This document shows positions 20,363-28,246 of a stretch of 64,000 bases of DNA, piece after piece. Numbering within the stretch: the first letter of the stretch is position 1; each line of letters starts with the position of its first letter. The stretch is from Gammaproteobacteria bacterium (lineage in GTDB: Bacteria > Pseudomonadota > Gammaproteobacteria > Pseudomonadales > Azotimanducaceae): positions 1-64,000 of the forward strand of contig JAPOVK010000032.1 in the NCBI GenBank assembly GCA_026708185.1. Direction: 5' to 3'. Both the position numbers and the translations under genes were made by a program. The notes under the pieces were generated by a model. That model made no database searches, was not told the DNA's origin, and saw only the letters and a program-made list of their open reading frames with translations.

Positions 20363-21301
20363 TTAGTCCCCGTATCCGGCGCCCTTGCCGTCGCCGGCCT
20401 TGGGGTCCATGCCGGCGACCGCGCGGTCCTTCGGCGCGCTGGCGTAGGCGCCACGGAAGTCCCGGAACGGGCCGTCGCGCCACTCGAGAGCCGCCTTCAG
20501 GCCATCGTCGCGTACCCGGCGACCCCACTCGGATGCCGCGTCGCGTTGGGCCGACAAGGCCTGGATCTCGGTGCCGGAATGCAGGCCGTCGCGGATTCCC
20601 TGGGTCTCGTATTGGCGGTTCACGGCGCGCTTGGAGTACATCAGCATCTCGTTGTCGACATGCGCCATGCGCCGGGCGAACTTCTCGGTGAAGTCGCCGA
20701 GTTCGTCGGGCGCCACGGCGTAGTTCGCCCAGCCGAGGCGGGCCATCTCGGTACCGGAGAACGAGTCGCCGACGTAGGCGAACTCCCGGGCCTTGCACGG
20801 CGGCAGGTGCCAGGGCGTCCACATCATGTCCATGGTGGTCATCGCCCGCACCGGCGGATAGCCGATCTGCGCGTTGTCGGCGCAGATGCGGAAGTCGCAT
20901 ACGGTGGCGAGTTCCGTTCCGCCAGCGAGACAGTGGCCCTGGATCTGGGCGACAACCGGCTTCGCCAGTTCCCAGATGACCCAGTTGGTCATCACCACGT
21001 GGCGCGCCCACTGCGTCTTGCCGGGGTGGGTGGACCCGGTGTCGGGCAAACCGGAACGCGGGCTGACGAAGTCGAAGTTGTCGGCAGCGCGTGCCGGGGA
21101 CAGGTCGTAGCCGGCGGAGAATGAACGCCCTGCGCCGCGCAGCACGATCACGCCGACCTCGTCGTTGCTCTCGGCCTCGCGCATGGCGTCCATGACTTCG
21201 CCGCGCAGGTTGTTGCTGAGCGCGTTGAGCTTCTCGGGACGGTTCAGGGTGATGTAGGCGAGGCGCCCATCTGTGTCGTAGAGGATGTCTTTGTAGGCCA
21301 T
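20363..21301 (-). CDS. Enoyl-CoA hydratase/isomerase family protein
   Basis: A 312-residue crotonase-fold protein. ITLNRPEKLNALS marks the N-terminus, GAGRSFSAGYDLSPA the first oxyanion/CoA loop, and QGHCLAGGTELATVCDFRI the second, including one Glu at the position often used in catalysis. The C-terminal extension (residues about 270-312) is Gly/Lys/Asp-rich and longer than in the classical 260-residue enzymes. Reaction: hydration or isomerisation of an enoyl-CoA; substrate unknown. First gene of the operon that continues with the SDR and the aspartic protease. Confidence 0.85.
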   Translation of the reverse strand: MAYKDILYDTDGRLAYITLNRPEKLNALSNNLRGEVMDAMREAESNDEVGVIVLRGAGRSFSAGYDLSPARAADNFDFVSPRSGLPDTGSTHPGKTQWARHVVMTNWVIWELAKPVVAQIQGHCLAGGTELATVCDFRICADNAQIGYPPVRAMTTMDMMWTPWHLPPCKAREFAYVGDSFSGTEMARLGWANYAVAPDELGDFTEKFARRMAHVDNEMLMYSKRAVNRQYETQGIRDGLHSGTEIQALSAQRDAASEWGRRVRDDGLKAALEWRDGPFRDFRGAYASAPKDRAVAGMDPKAGDGKGAGYGD

Positions 21302-21324
21302 GTCGGGGTCTCTTGGAGGTAGCG

Positions 21325-21549
21325 TCAGTTCGAGGAAGCGTGAATCTTATCCGCTTCCACTTGGCGTAGGGCGTCGAGATTGAGGTCGATCTTCGCCTGC
21401 GCCGACCACTGTGCCTGCTCGGAGTTGACGGCGTTGACGTTCTCGAAGACCTGCAGGAGACCGATGCGGCGCTTGCCGCTGAACACCTTCAGGGTGCGAC
21501 CCACGACCTCCCAATGAAAGTCGCTGTAAACGCCGTTGTACTCGGTCAT
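21325..21549 (-). CDS. Small conserved-looking hypothetical protein
   Basis: A 74-residue protein if the ATG at 21549 is the start (MTEYNGVYSDFHWEVV); the frame stays open to 21642, giving 105 residues. It has strand-like segments (WEVVGRTLKVFSGKRRIGLL) and a helical, charged C-terminus (KIDLNLDALRQVEADKIH). Composition and codon use look coding. No Shine-Dalgarno sequence is visible for either start. It lies just upstream of the crotonase on the same strand. No family recognised. Confidence 0.5.
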   Translation of the reverse strand: MTEYNGVYSDFHWEVVGRTLKVFSGKRRIGLLQVFENVNAVNSEQAQWSAQAKIDLNLDALRQVEADKIHASSN

Positions 21550-21677
21550 GGGGTGGTTGATGCGAGCAAAGCCGCCGAGTTTGCGGGCTTTGCGCGCGCT
21601 GATGCAACCGCAGGGTGGCTGTCCGGCGTGGCGGCGTGGCATGCTTCGCGGCGGCGAACTCTTAACGGCGAGATGTC

Positions 21678-23150
21678 ATGCCCAATCCAAGGACGCCCGT
21701 CATCGTGGGTGTCGGCCAGTTTCTGAATCGGATCGCTGATCTCGACGAGGCGATCGAACCCCTGGAGATGATGATGCACGCCGTGCGCCGGGCGGAGGCT
21801 GACACGGGCACCGGCGGCTTCCTCGACCAGGTGCAGTCGGTTCGGGTCGTGCGGGGCATGTGGAGCTACGACAACCCGGCGGCCGTGATCGCGGAGCGGA
21901 TCGGCGCGATCGGCGCGCAGACCGTGGGCACGCTGGTCGGTGGCAACCAGAACCAGGCACTGATGAACCAGACCGCAGCGGAGATCCTCGCGGGGCAGTT
22001 CGACCTCGTGCTGATCACCGGGGCGGAGAACGGCAACAGCAGCGGCAAGGCGCGGCGTGCGAACGTCACCTTGCCGCAGACGCCGGCGCCGGGCAAACCG
22101 GACCTGGTGTTCGGCGCGGAACAACGACCCGAGCATCACGAGTACGAGGTGGCCAAAGGCATCCGGCGTGCGATCCAGGTCTACCCGATGTACGACAACG
22201 CCCTGCGCCACGAGCGCGGCGAGTCCCTTCAGGCGCACATCGAGCGCGTCTCCGAACTCTGGTCCCGGTTCAACGACATAGCACAGGACAATCCGAACGC
22301 CTGGGTGCGCGACAACATGACCGCCGAGGACATCCGCACGCCATCGGCACGCAACCGGCAGATCAGCTTTCCCTACACCAAGTTCATGAATGCCAACATG
22401 TCGGTGGACATGGCCGCCGCGCTCATCGTCTGCACGCTCGAGACGGCAAAGCGCCTCGGCATCCCCGAATCCAAGTACGTGTACCCGCACTCGGGCGTCG
22501 AGGGCTACGATCACTTCTCGGCCTCCGTGCGCGACAACTTCCACACCTCTCCGGGCGTGCGCATCACCGGCACGAGGGCGATGGCGCTCGCCGGGATCGA
22601 TGTGGACGATCTCGACTTCGTCGATCTCTACAGTTGCTTCCCGTCCGCGGTGCAGGTTGCTGCGGCCGAGCTTGGCCTTGGCGAGGACCGGCCGCTGACC
22701 GTCACCGGCGGTCTCACGTTCGGCGGCGGGCCACTCAACAACTACGTCATGCACAGCATCGCGCGAACCGTCGAACTGCTGCGCGAAAAGCCCGAGGGCT
22801 ACGCGCTGGTCACCGCCAACGGCGGCAATCTCTACAAGCATGCCCATGGCATCTACTCGGGCCAGCCGCCGGAACGGGAGTTTCGGAAGGACGACGTCAA
22901 GGCGGAAATCGCCGCTTTGCCATCCCGTGAATGCCTGCCCGAGCACGATGGCGACGCGACCATTGAGTCGTATACCGTCATGTACGAGAACGACGAGCCA
23001 CGCATCGGCCACGTCTCGTGCCTGACCCCGGGAGGGTCGCGCACCTGGGTCAACACCGAGGATGCCGACCTCGTTCGGGCCATGGTCAGCGAGGAGTTCT
23101 GCGGCCGTTCGGCACGGCTCCGCGGCGGCGAATTGATAGTCACAAACTAG
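21678..23150 (+). CDS. Thiolase-superfamily acetyl-CoA acetyltransferase-like protein
   Basis: A 490-residue thiolase-fold protein. It opens with TPVIVGVGQFLNR and has the fold landmarks FDLVLITGAENG, DVDDLDFVDLYSCFPSAVQ and TVTGGLTFGGGPLNNYVMHS. The nucleophilic Cys expected after the first glycine-rich turn is absent: the segment is GTLVGGNQNQALMNQTA. Related long (about 500-residue) proteins in actinobacteria and proteobacteria act or are annotated as lipid-transfer-type thiolases and carry a C-terminal OB-like domain; here residues about 400-490 fit that. It forms a pair with the following hydrolase (13-base gap). Substrate unknown. Confidence 0.82.
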   Translation: MPNPRTPVIVGVGQFLNRIADLDEAIEPLEMMMHAVRRAEADTGTGGFLDQVQSVRVVRGMWSYDNPAAVIAERIGAIGAQTVGTLVGGNQNQALMNQTAAEILAGQFDLVLITGAENGNSSGKARRANVTLPQTPAPGKPDLVFGAEQRPEHHEYEVAKGIRRAIQVYPMYDNALRHERGESLQAHIERVSELWSRFNDIAQDNPNAWVRDNMTAEDIRTPSARNRQISFPYTKFMNANMSVDMAAALIVCTLETAKRLGIPESKYVYPHSGVEGYDHFSASVRDNFHTSPGVRITGTRAMALAGIDVDDLDFVDLYSCFPSAVQVAAAELGLGEDRPLTVTGGLTFGGGPLNNYVMHSIARTVELLREKPEGYALVTANGGNLYKHAHGIYSGQPPEREFRKDDVKAEIAALPSRECLPEHDGDATIESYTVMYENDEPRIGHVSCLTPGGSRTWVNTEDADLVRAMVSEEFCGRSARLRGGELIVTN

Positions 23151-23163
23151 GGGAGACTTCCAC

Positions 23164-23886
23164 ATGGCGCGATTCGATCGCGGGGATATCAGCCTGCATT
23201 ACGAGATCCACGGCGAGGGATTTCCGATCCTGCTGTTCGCGCCGGGCGGCATGCGCTCCGCGATCCCGTTCTGGCGAGGCTCCGAATGGGATCCCATTGA
23301 AACGCTCTCACCGCACTTCCAGGTGATTGCCATGGACCAGCGCAATGCCGGCCAGTCCACGGCGCCGGTATCGGGTGACGACGGCTGGCATACCTACACG
23401 GCGGATCACATCGCGCTTCTCGACCATCTCGGTATCGAGAAGACGCACCTCCTAGGTGGTTGTATCGGCGGTCCCTACTGCTTCGGCGTCATGCACGACG
23501 CGCCGGACCGGGTGGCCGCCGCCGTGCTGCAGCAGTCGATTGGCGACAGCGGAGAGAACCGGGAACTGTTCCACGCCATGTTCGACCAGTGGGCCGATGA
23601 CGTGAAGGCGGCCAAGCCGGAGGTGCCGGAGGCCGACTGGGCCAGTTTCCGCAGCAACATGTTCGACCACGAGTTCGTCTACAACGTCTCGCGGGAGTTC
23701 GTTGCAGGCTGCGCGACGCCGCTCCTGGTGCTGATGGGCAGCGACCCGTACCACCCGGAAGTCACGTCTCGGGAGATCGCCGAGATCGCGCCGAATGCGC
23801 GCTTGGTCGAGCAGTGGAAGAATGCCGACGAAGACGGCACGGTGGCCACCGTCGTCGAGTTCCTGAAGGGGCATACGCCGAACTAG
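23164..23886 (+). CDS. Alpha/beta hydrolase with cysteine at the nucleophile position
   Basis: A 240-residue alpha/beta-hydrolase-fold protein: oxyanion region LLFAPGG, strand 4 region VIAMDQRNAGQS, nucleophile elbow GGCIGG with C100 where Ser is usual, and acid-loop MGSDPYHPEV (D194). The region that normally supplies the catalytic His (after about residue 215) reads LVEQWKNADEDG with no His; the only late His is H237. A Cys nucleophile occurs in dienelactone hydrolase relatives, but loss of His suggests altered or lost hydrolysis. Likely co-transcribed with the thiolase-like gene upstream. Confidence 0.82.
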   Translation: MARFDRGDISLHYEIHGEGFPILLFAPGGMRSAIPFWRGSEWDPIETLSPHFQVIAMDQRNAGQSTAPVSGDDGWHTYTADHIALLDHLGIEKTHLLGGCIGGPYCFGVMHDAPDRVAAAVLQQSIGDSGENRELFHAMFDQWADDVKAAKPEVPEADWASFRSNMFDHEFVYNVSREFVAGCATPLLVLMGSDPYHPEVTSREIAEIAPNARLVEQWKNADEDGTVATVVEFLKGHTPN

Positions 23887-23960
23887 CCTGGGTGACGGCG
23901 GTTAGCGCAGGCGAGCTACGTGTTGCGTACGCCCCAGCCGCCGACCTGGGCGACCGTGAC

Positions 23961-24167
23961 ATGAGCGTATCGAGGGCAACGGCCGTCGCGGCCGTGCCGG
24001 CGTGCATCGTCGTTGCCGGCTGCGGCGACACGTGCACGCACATCTTGCAGGTCGGCGACGCGTCCTGCGCCACCAACTGCCCCGATGATTCGACGGCGGA
24101 CCCGGCCGGGCTATGCCGATGCGATCCCGGTTTCGAGGCGGGAGGAAACCGATGCGCCTTTCGTTGA
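23961..24167 (+). CDS. Small cysteine-rich lipoprotein with an EGF-like motif
   Basis: A 68-residue protein from the ATG at 23961. The N-terminus is a short signal peptide ending in a lipobox (VVAGC), so the Cys after cleavage would be lipidated. The mature part has seven further cysteines, with CATNCPDD and then LCRCDPGFEAGGNRC, the C-x-C-x-x-GF spacing of EGF-like modules, which are rare in bacteria. The next gene's ATG lies inside its 3' end (16-base overlap), so the two are probably co-translated. Partner or function unknown. Confidence 0.6.
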   Translation: MSVSRATAVAAVPACIVVAGCGDTCTHILQVGDASCATNCPDDSTADPAGLCRCDPGFEAGGNRCAFR

Positions 24168-24766
24168 GCGTGGCGAGCGCCGTGTTGCTCGCGGCAACGG
24201 CGTGGTCGCAATCGGAGACGGCGGCGGTTGACGATGAAATCATCGTCAACGCGCCTCCCGCGAACACCGGGATCGCGGTGGAAATCCAAAGGATGCACAA
24301 CGCCTACCACGACGGCGAGCAAGGATCGAGGCTCTACCGCGTGAAGCGTTACGCCGAGGCGTTCCCGTACCTGCTGCGCAACGCCAAACGGGGATTCAAG
24401 GGCGCGCAAGCACGCATCGCGTACTACTACCTTTCGGGCATGGACCCAGTTGCCGAAGACCTTGAGCGCGCTGTGGGTTGGTTCGGCGTCGCGGCGCACG
24501 GCTCTAGCGCGCCCTGGATTCGGGCCTGGTATCACGACGTGTTGCGCCAGATCCCGGACCAATCGCAGCCCAGGGCGCGGGAGGTGGTCGCCTGGTACGT
24601 GGCGCACTACGCGGCCCGCGACCTGGGCGTGTGGTGCGACATGGCGGCCCACGCCGGAACGCACATAAAGCGCCTGCGCTGCCGCTACGAGCGCGAGATC
24701 GACTACAACCGGCTTTTCGGCGGCTCACTCATGGACGCCGCCGCCGCTGCGGGATCGTCGCCCTAG
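24152..24766 (+). CDS. Secreted Sel1-repeat-like protein
   Basis: A 204-residue protein. The ATG at 24152 has an excellent GGAGGAAACCG site. A signal peptide (LSLSVASAVLLAATAWS) is followed by helical repeats; FPYLLRNAKRGFKGAQARIA and YYYLSGMDPVAEDLERAVGW match the Sel1 (TPR-like) pattern of G-x-A-A/Q-A-x-x-x-L-x-x-x-Y. Two to three repeats are visible. Sel1 proteins in the periplasm scaffold protein-protein contacts. It overlaps the preceding lipoprotein gene, suggesting a functional pair. Confidence 0.7.
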   Translation: MRLSLSVASAVLLAATAWSQSETAAVDDEIIVNAPPANTGIAVEIQRMHNAYHDGEQGSRLYRVKRYAEAFPYLLRNAKRGFKGAQARIAYYYLSGMDPVAEDLERAVGWFGVAAHGSSAPWIRAWYHDVLRQIPDQSQPRAREVVAWYVAHYAARDLGVWCDMAAHAGTHIKRLRCRYEREIDYNRLFGGSLMDAAAAAGSSP

Positions 24767-24952
24767 AGAGCACGCCACAAAAACTCTGGACTTCAGCTAT
24801 TGCCTATGTGACGACTCGCCCGGCGAGTGGCAGACCATCGACCGCTGCAAGCACGTGCGACGATGACGACTGCCCGGGCGACATGAGGCACCCCTGCTTC
24901 TTGCGTACGGCGTAGCCCCGCTAGCGCTCCGTGCACGGCTGAGTGGGAGGGT

Positions 24953-25900
24953 TTACGCGCCACTGAAGAACCGCTTCGGGTTGTCGACGAACAGCGTGTC
25001 GATGGTGTCCTCGTCGACGCCCATGGACTTGAGGTCCGGAATCACGTGGCGGTGCATGTAGAGGTAGCCGTCCGGATTGCGCAGCGCCAGCGCGTGCTCC
25101 TCCGGCAGGGTGCCGTCGGCGCGCTCGTTGAGGATGTGCAGGCAGATGCAGTCGTGCGCCGGGCATAGGCGCTCTGCGTAGCCATCATCGATCAGCGCCT
25201 TCATCGTGACCGTGCGCATGTGCGGGCTCACCAGGTGCCCGGGATACCGGTCGAGGCCGAGGAAACAGCCTTGGTCCAGGATCCACTTCAGGTACTCGGT
25301 GTCCGTGGTGTCGTTGGAGTGGTCGATCTTCACACGCTCGAGGTCGACGCCTTCTTCCTTGAAGATAGCGATCTGCCGACGCGCCACGTGACCCGTCGGA
25401 TAGGAGTGCACCATGATCGGCACGCCGGTCTCGTTGTGCGCCCGGGCGACCGCGCGCGCCATGATTTCGAGGTCGGGCGTGACGCCCTCGAAGTCGGCGG
25501 CGCACTTCAGCACGCCGGCCTTGATGTCCGTGCCCCGGAATCCCTCTTCGATGTCGCGGACGAACTCGCGCGCCATCTGGTTGGGCGAGACGTTTCGTAT
25601 GAACCGCGGCACGTCCAGCCACCAGCCGGTGACGTTGATGATGTTGACGCCGGACGCTTCCGATACGGTGCGCAGCAACTCGGGGTCGCGGCCTAGGTCG
25701 AAGGTCGTGGCGTCGACGAAGGTGTCGATCCCCGCGGCCTTGGCCTCCCTAAGCCGCTCGATGGCGCGCTGTTCGCGATTCGGCCCGAGCAGATCGGGGT
25801 AGCTGCGGTACATGCCGCTTGCGCTCACCATGACGTGTTCGTGCATGAGTGTGAAGCCGAGGTCCTCCTCGGAGATGGGACCGGTGACGGAATTGATCAT
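24953..25900 (-). CDS. Phosphotriesterase-family metal-dependent hydrolase
   Basis: A 315-residue amidohydrolase-superfamily protein of the phosphotriesterase branch. Metal ligands: H20-x-H22 in LMHEHVMV, bridging lysine K131 in AGVLKCAA (normally carboxylated), H164 (MVHSYPT), H193 (KIDHSND) and D249 (CPAHDC). The C-terminal DNPKRFF is typical. Natural substrates of related enzymes are mostly lactones; organophosphate activity is usually incidental. The ATG at 25900 follows GAGGGAAG; the open frame extends far upstream without family similarity. Stand-alone gene, divergent from the MerR-like regulator. Confidence 0.88.
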   Translation of the reverse strand: MINSVTGPISEEDLGFTLMHEHVMVSASGMYRSYPDLLGPNREQRAIERLREAKAAGIDTFVDATTFDLGRDPELLRTVSEASGVNIINVTGWWLDVPRFIRNVSPNQMAREFVRDIEEGFRGTDIKAGVLKCAADFEGVTPDLEIMARAVARAHNETGVPIMVHSYPTGHVARRQIAIFKEEGVDLERVKIDHSNDTTDTEYLKWILDQGCFLGLDRYPGHLVSPHMRTVTMKALIDDGYAERLCPAHDCICLHILNERADGTLPEEHALALRNPDGYLYMHRHVIPDLKSMGVDEDTIDTLFVDNPKRFFSGA

Positions 25901-26023
25901 GGCGCTTCCCTCGATGGCTGGCCGGCGCAGAACGGGCCGTTTCGACCATGGGGAGGTTACCCAGCCCAACGGACGCTGTTCAACAGACGAACGGCGAAGC
26001 GATGTCCAAATGACGTCCAATGG

Positions 26024-26031
26024 TGTACAGT
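26024..26031 (+). promoter_or_regulatory. TGTACAGT motif upstream of the LitR-like regulator
   Basis: TGTACAGT at 26024-26031 is shared with the small-RNA promoter (26990-26997). TACAGT here can also serve as a -10 element, with a weak TGTCCA 17 bases upstream (26003-26008). It may be an autoregulatory operator for the regulator that starts about 25 bases downstream. Confidence 0.4.
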
Positions 26032-26056
26032 GTTGGGCCGCGTTGTGAGACATGAC

Positions 26057-26947
26057 GTGACCGAGGATCTCTACAGGATCGGGGCCGTAGCCAAGCGGAC
26101 GGGCATCTCTCCGGAGTGCCTGCGCGCGTGGGAGCGCCGCTACGGCCTCGAACCGGCGGAGCGGGCCGGCAAGACGCGCTTCTACGATGGCGCCCAGATC
26201 GAGCGGCTGACGGTCATCAAGGCGTTGCTCGACCAAGGCCATCCGATCAGCCAAGTCATCCATTTGCCGGGCGAAGCGTTGTCGCGCCGGCTGTCTCCCG
26301 GACGGGCATCGACGCTGGCGACATCGGCAACGCCGAAGGTGGCCTTGGTCGGCGCGGCGCTGGTCCGGGCCCACCGAGATGCCGAGCATGCGCGACGCGA
26401 CCGCGCGCGGTTCGACGTGGTTGCCGAGTGGGCGGGCGTTGCCGACCTGTACCGCGATGCCGTCCCCTCGCAATTGGACTGCGTCGTGGTCTACCTGCCT
26501 TCCCTTGACGCGGAACAGATTGAAAAAGTTAGATATTTTCTACAGGGACCGCACATCGTCGTCGCCTTCAAGTACGCCACGGCAGCGGATCTGGCGGCGT
26601 GCCGGGACGGTGGCTACCCGATGCTCCGCTGGCCCGCGGACTGGGACCGGCTCGAGGCGCTGGTGGTGGCCGGTGGAGTCCGCGAGATCGACGACACGGC
26701 GCGACGCTTCAGCGACGAGGAGTTGCTGCATGTTTCGCAGGCCGCTTCGAGAGCCGCGTGTGATTGTCCGCGTCACCTGGCAGTGCTCATTGGCGAATTG
26801 AACGACTACGCCTCTCATGCCGCCCGTTGCCGCGGCGACGACCGTCACGATGTGATTGGGCGCGAGGTCGAGGTGGCGCGTGCGCACCTCGAGCGAGCCC
26901 TAGAGGATCAGATCGAGGAGCACGGCCTCCTCGTGACCGCGAATTGA
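26057..26947 (+). CDS. MerR-family regulator, LitR/CarH-like, B12-binding motif missing
   Basis: A 296-residue protein. Residues 1-75 form a MerR winged-helix domain of the MlrA/CarA/LitR type: YRIGAVAKRTGISPECLRAW, ERRYGLEPAERAG, TRFYDGAQIERL. The C-terminal part has the alternating strand/helix pattern of a cobalamin-binding-like fold (DCVVVYLPSLDAEQIEKVRY, HIVVAFKYATAADLAA), but the E-x3-H and D-x-H-x2-G motifs that hold adenosylcobalamin are absent, so any sensing must be indirect. The start is GTG at 26057 (alternative GTG at 26045). It lies just upstream of the small-RNA gene on the same strand, with a shared TGTACAGT motif. Confidence 0.75.
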   Translation: MTEDLYRIGAVAKRTGISPECLRAWERRYGLEPAERAGKTRFYDGAQIERLTVIKALLDQGHPISQVIHLPGEALSRRLSPGRASTLATSATPKVALVGAALVRAHRDAEHARRDRARFDVVAEWAGVADLYRDAVPSQLDCVVVYLPSLDAEQIEKVRYFLQGPHIVVAFKYATAADLAACRDGGYPMLRWPADWDRLEALVVAGGVREIDDTARRFSDEELLHVSQAASRAACDCPRHLAVLIGELNDYASHAARCRGDDRHDVIGREVEVARAHLERALEDQIEEHGLLVTAN

Positions 26948-26969
26948 ACAAATATTAGACAAAAAGTTG

Positions 26970-26997
26970 TTGACAACCCCGAATTGTCCTGTACAGT
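26970..26997 (+). promoter_or_regulatory. Sigma-70 promoter of the small RNA gene
   Basis: A perfect -35 TTGACA (26970-26975), a 16-base spacer and a -10 TACAGT (26992-26997). Transcription would start near 27003-27005. The -10 is embedded in TGTACAGT, the motif also found upstream of the neighbouring LitR-like gene, and the -35 lies in the palindrome TTGTTGACAA. Local sequence is AT-rich compared with surroundings. Confidence 0.75.
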
Positions 26998-27002
26998 ATC
27001 TC

Positions 27003-27150
27003 TACAAACAGCAAAGGGCGACGTAAGGAAGCGTCGCCGAACCGGTATTCGGGCGTGACCACAGCAACTTTCTCCTCCCATCGACCCTTCCCCCTACGGG
27101 GTTGAGTTGCTGCCAGCGGTTGTCTGACCGCTGGCACGCCCATTTTTCTT
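27003..27150 (+). ncRNA. Candidate structured small RNA with exposed anti-Shine-Dalgarno segment
   Basis: A transcript of about 148 bases with its own promoter and no reading frame. Helices seen directly: a 5' hairpin GGCGACG/CGTCGCC (27017-27038) with loop TAAGGAAG; an outer helix GGGCGTG/CACGCCC (27051-27057 with 27135-27141); helix A CAGCAACT/AGTTGCTG (27062-27069 with 27105-27112), extended by CGACCC/GGGTTG (27082-27087 with 27099-27104, one G-U); helix B CCAGCGGT/ACCGCTGG (27113-27120 with 27127-27134). Outer, A and B abut as a three-way junction. A 12-base bulge on helix A exposes TTCTCCTCCCAT, complementary to Shine-Dalgarno sequences, as in some alphaproteobacterial anti-SD RNAs. The ATTTTTCTT tract follows the outer helix directly. 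No known family assigned. Confidence 0.75.
27112..27150 (+). terminator. Rho-independent terminator of the small RNA
   Basis: GCCAGCGGT/ACCGCTGGC hairpin (27112-27120 with 27127-27135, loop TGTCTG), then CACGCCC, then ATTTTTCTT at 27142-27150. The T-tract is seven bases from this hairpin but immediately follows the outer helix formed by CACGCCC with upstream GGGCGTG. Confidence 0.7.
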
Positions 27151-27220
27151 CCGACCGCACAGCGATCCTCGACGGCACGGGGCGTCATCGAACGGGTGCG
27201 ATGCCGGTAAGCCTACGCGC

Positions 27221-28246
27221 CTACTCCGTGAGCAACCGCAGCGCGGACTCCGCCCGTTGGTGGATGCCGAGCTTGTACTTCTCGAGGTCGAAGTCCCGGT
27301 TCTTGCCCATCGCGCCCACCAGGTAGCGCTTGTAGACACCCTGCGTGATGGCGCCGAGGCGCCAATGCGAGAAGGCGCGGTAGTAGTTGATGCGGCTCAA
27401 GCTCCGTCCGGTTCGGCGTTCGTAGACTTCCGCGATGTGATCGCGGTCGGGAAAGCCGCCGACGCCCACTGGGCTGCCAACGGCACCGCTTTCGCCCGGC
27501 AGCACCCAGTTGTTGAGCAGGTAGCCGACGTCGGCCAGCGGATCGCCCAGGGTGCACAGTTCCCAGTCTAAGAGCGCCACCATGCGGCCGTCTCGGATCA
27601 TCATGTTGCCGATGCGGTAGTCGCCGTGGACGATGCCGGCACCGATCTGCTCCGGCATGTCCTCGTGGAGCAGCCGCTCGCTTTCCTCCATCTCGGGAAT
27701 CTCGTGGGTCTTCGTCGCCTTCCACTGGGCGGTCCAGCGTTTCAGTTGCCGGGCGATGTAGCCCTCCTTGCGCGCGAGCGTGCCAAGACCGACGTCGTCC
27801 GGGTCGATGAGGTGCAACGTGGCCAGCACGTCGATGATGTGCTCACCGGCGGAGGCGCGTTCGGCGATCGGGATTGTCGCGGAGACCTCGGGTTCGTGGG
27901 GCACGGTGCCTTCCACGAACTTCATGAGAAAGAACGGAGCGCCGTTCACCTCGGGATCTTCGCATAGGCCGTAGGTACGCGGTACGGGCACGTCGGTGTC
28001 CGCCAAAGCGGAGATGATGCGGTGCTCCCGGCCCATGTCGTGCGCGCTTTCGAGAACGTGTCCGAGTGGAGGTCGCCGGAGCACATAGGCCTCGCCCGCC
28101 GCGTCCGTGAACTTGTAAGTGAGGTTGGAGTGGCCGCCTGCGATCAGGGTGAACGTGAGCGGGGGCTGCAACCCGTCGATACGGTCCGCCACCCACGCGG
28201 TGACCTTGGGCGCGTCGATGCCTTCCACTGCGTCTGCCGCTGCCAT
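27221..28246 (-). CDS. Aminoglycoside phosphotransferase-family kinase (ACAD10-like)
   Basis: A 341-residue kinase-fold protein. Glycine-rich loop IAGGHSNLTYKFTD, catalytic loop VHGDYRIGNMMI (HGD-x4-N) and the metal-binding Asp in ALLDWELCTLGDPLADVGY are clear. This branch is usually called phosphotransferase family or ACAD10/11-like and is common near acyl-CoA metabolism genes; in ACAD10/11 the domain phosphorylates 4-hydroxyacyl-CoA. True aminoglycoside resistance is unlikely. The ATG at 28246 has a near-perfect AAGGAG site. Stand-alone; convergent with the small-RNA gene. Confidence 0.88.
   Translation of the reverse strand: MAAADAVEGIDAPKVTAWVADRIDGLQPPLTFTLIAGGHSNLTYKFTDAAGEAYVLRRPPLGHVLESAHDMGREHRIISALADTDVPVPRTYGLCEDPEVNGAPFFLMKFVEGTVPHEPEVSATIPIAERASAGEHIIDVLATLHLIDPDDVGLGTLARKEGYIARQLKRWTAQWKATKTHEIPEMEESERLLHEDMPEQIGAGIVHGDYRIGNMMIRDGRMVALLDWELCTLGDPLADVGYLLNNWVLPGESGAVGSPVGVGGFPDRDHIAEVYERRTGRSLSRINYYRAFSHWRLGAITQGVYKRYLVGAMGKNRDFDLEKYKLGIHQRAESALRLLTE

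Noticed and set aside
19575-21011. 610-residue frame joining the aspartic protease with upstream sequence
   Set aside because: Everything before residue about 480 is an out-of-frame reading of the SDR and crotonase genes; the protease starts at 19574.
27003-27150. Riboswitch or 5' leader of a downstream gene instead of a stand-alone RNA
   Set aside because: The next gene is on the opposite strand and a terminator ends the transcript; no plus-strand gene follows until 28449.
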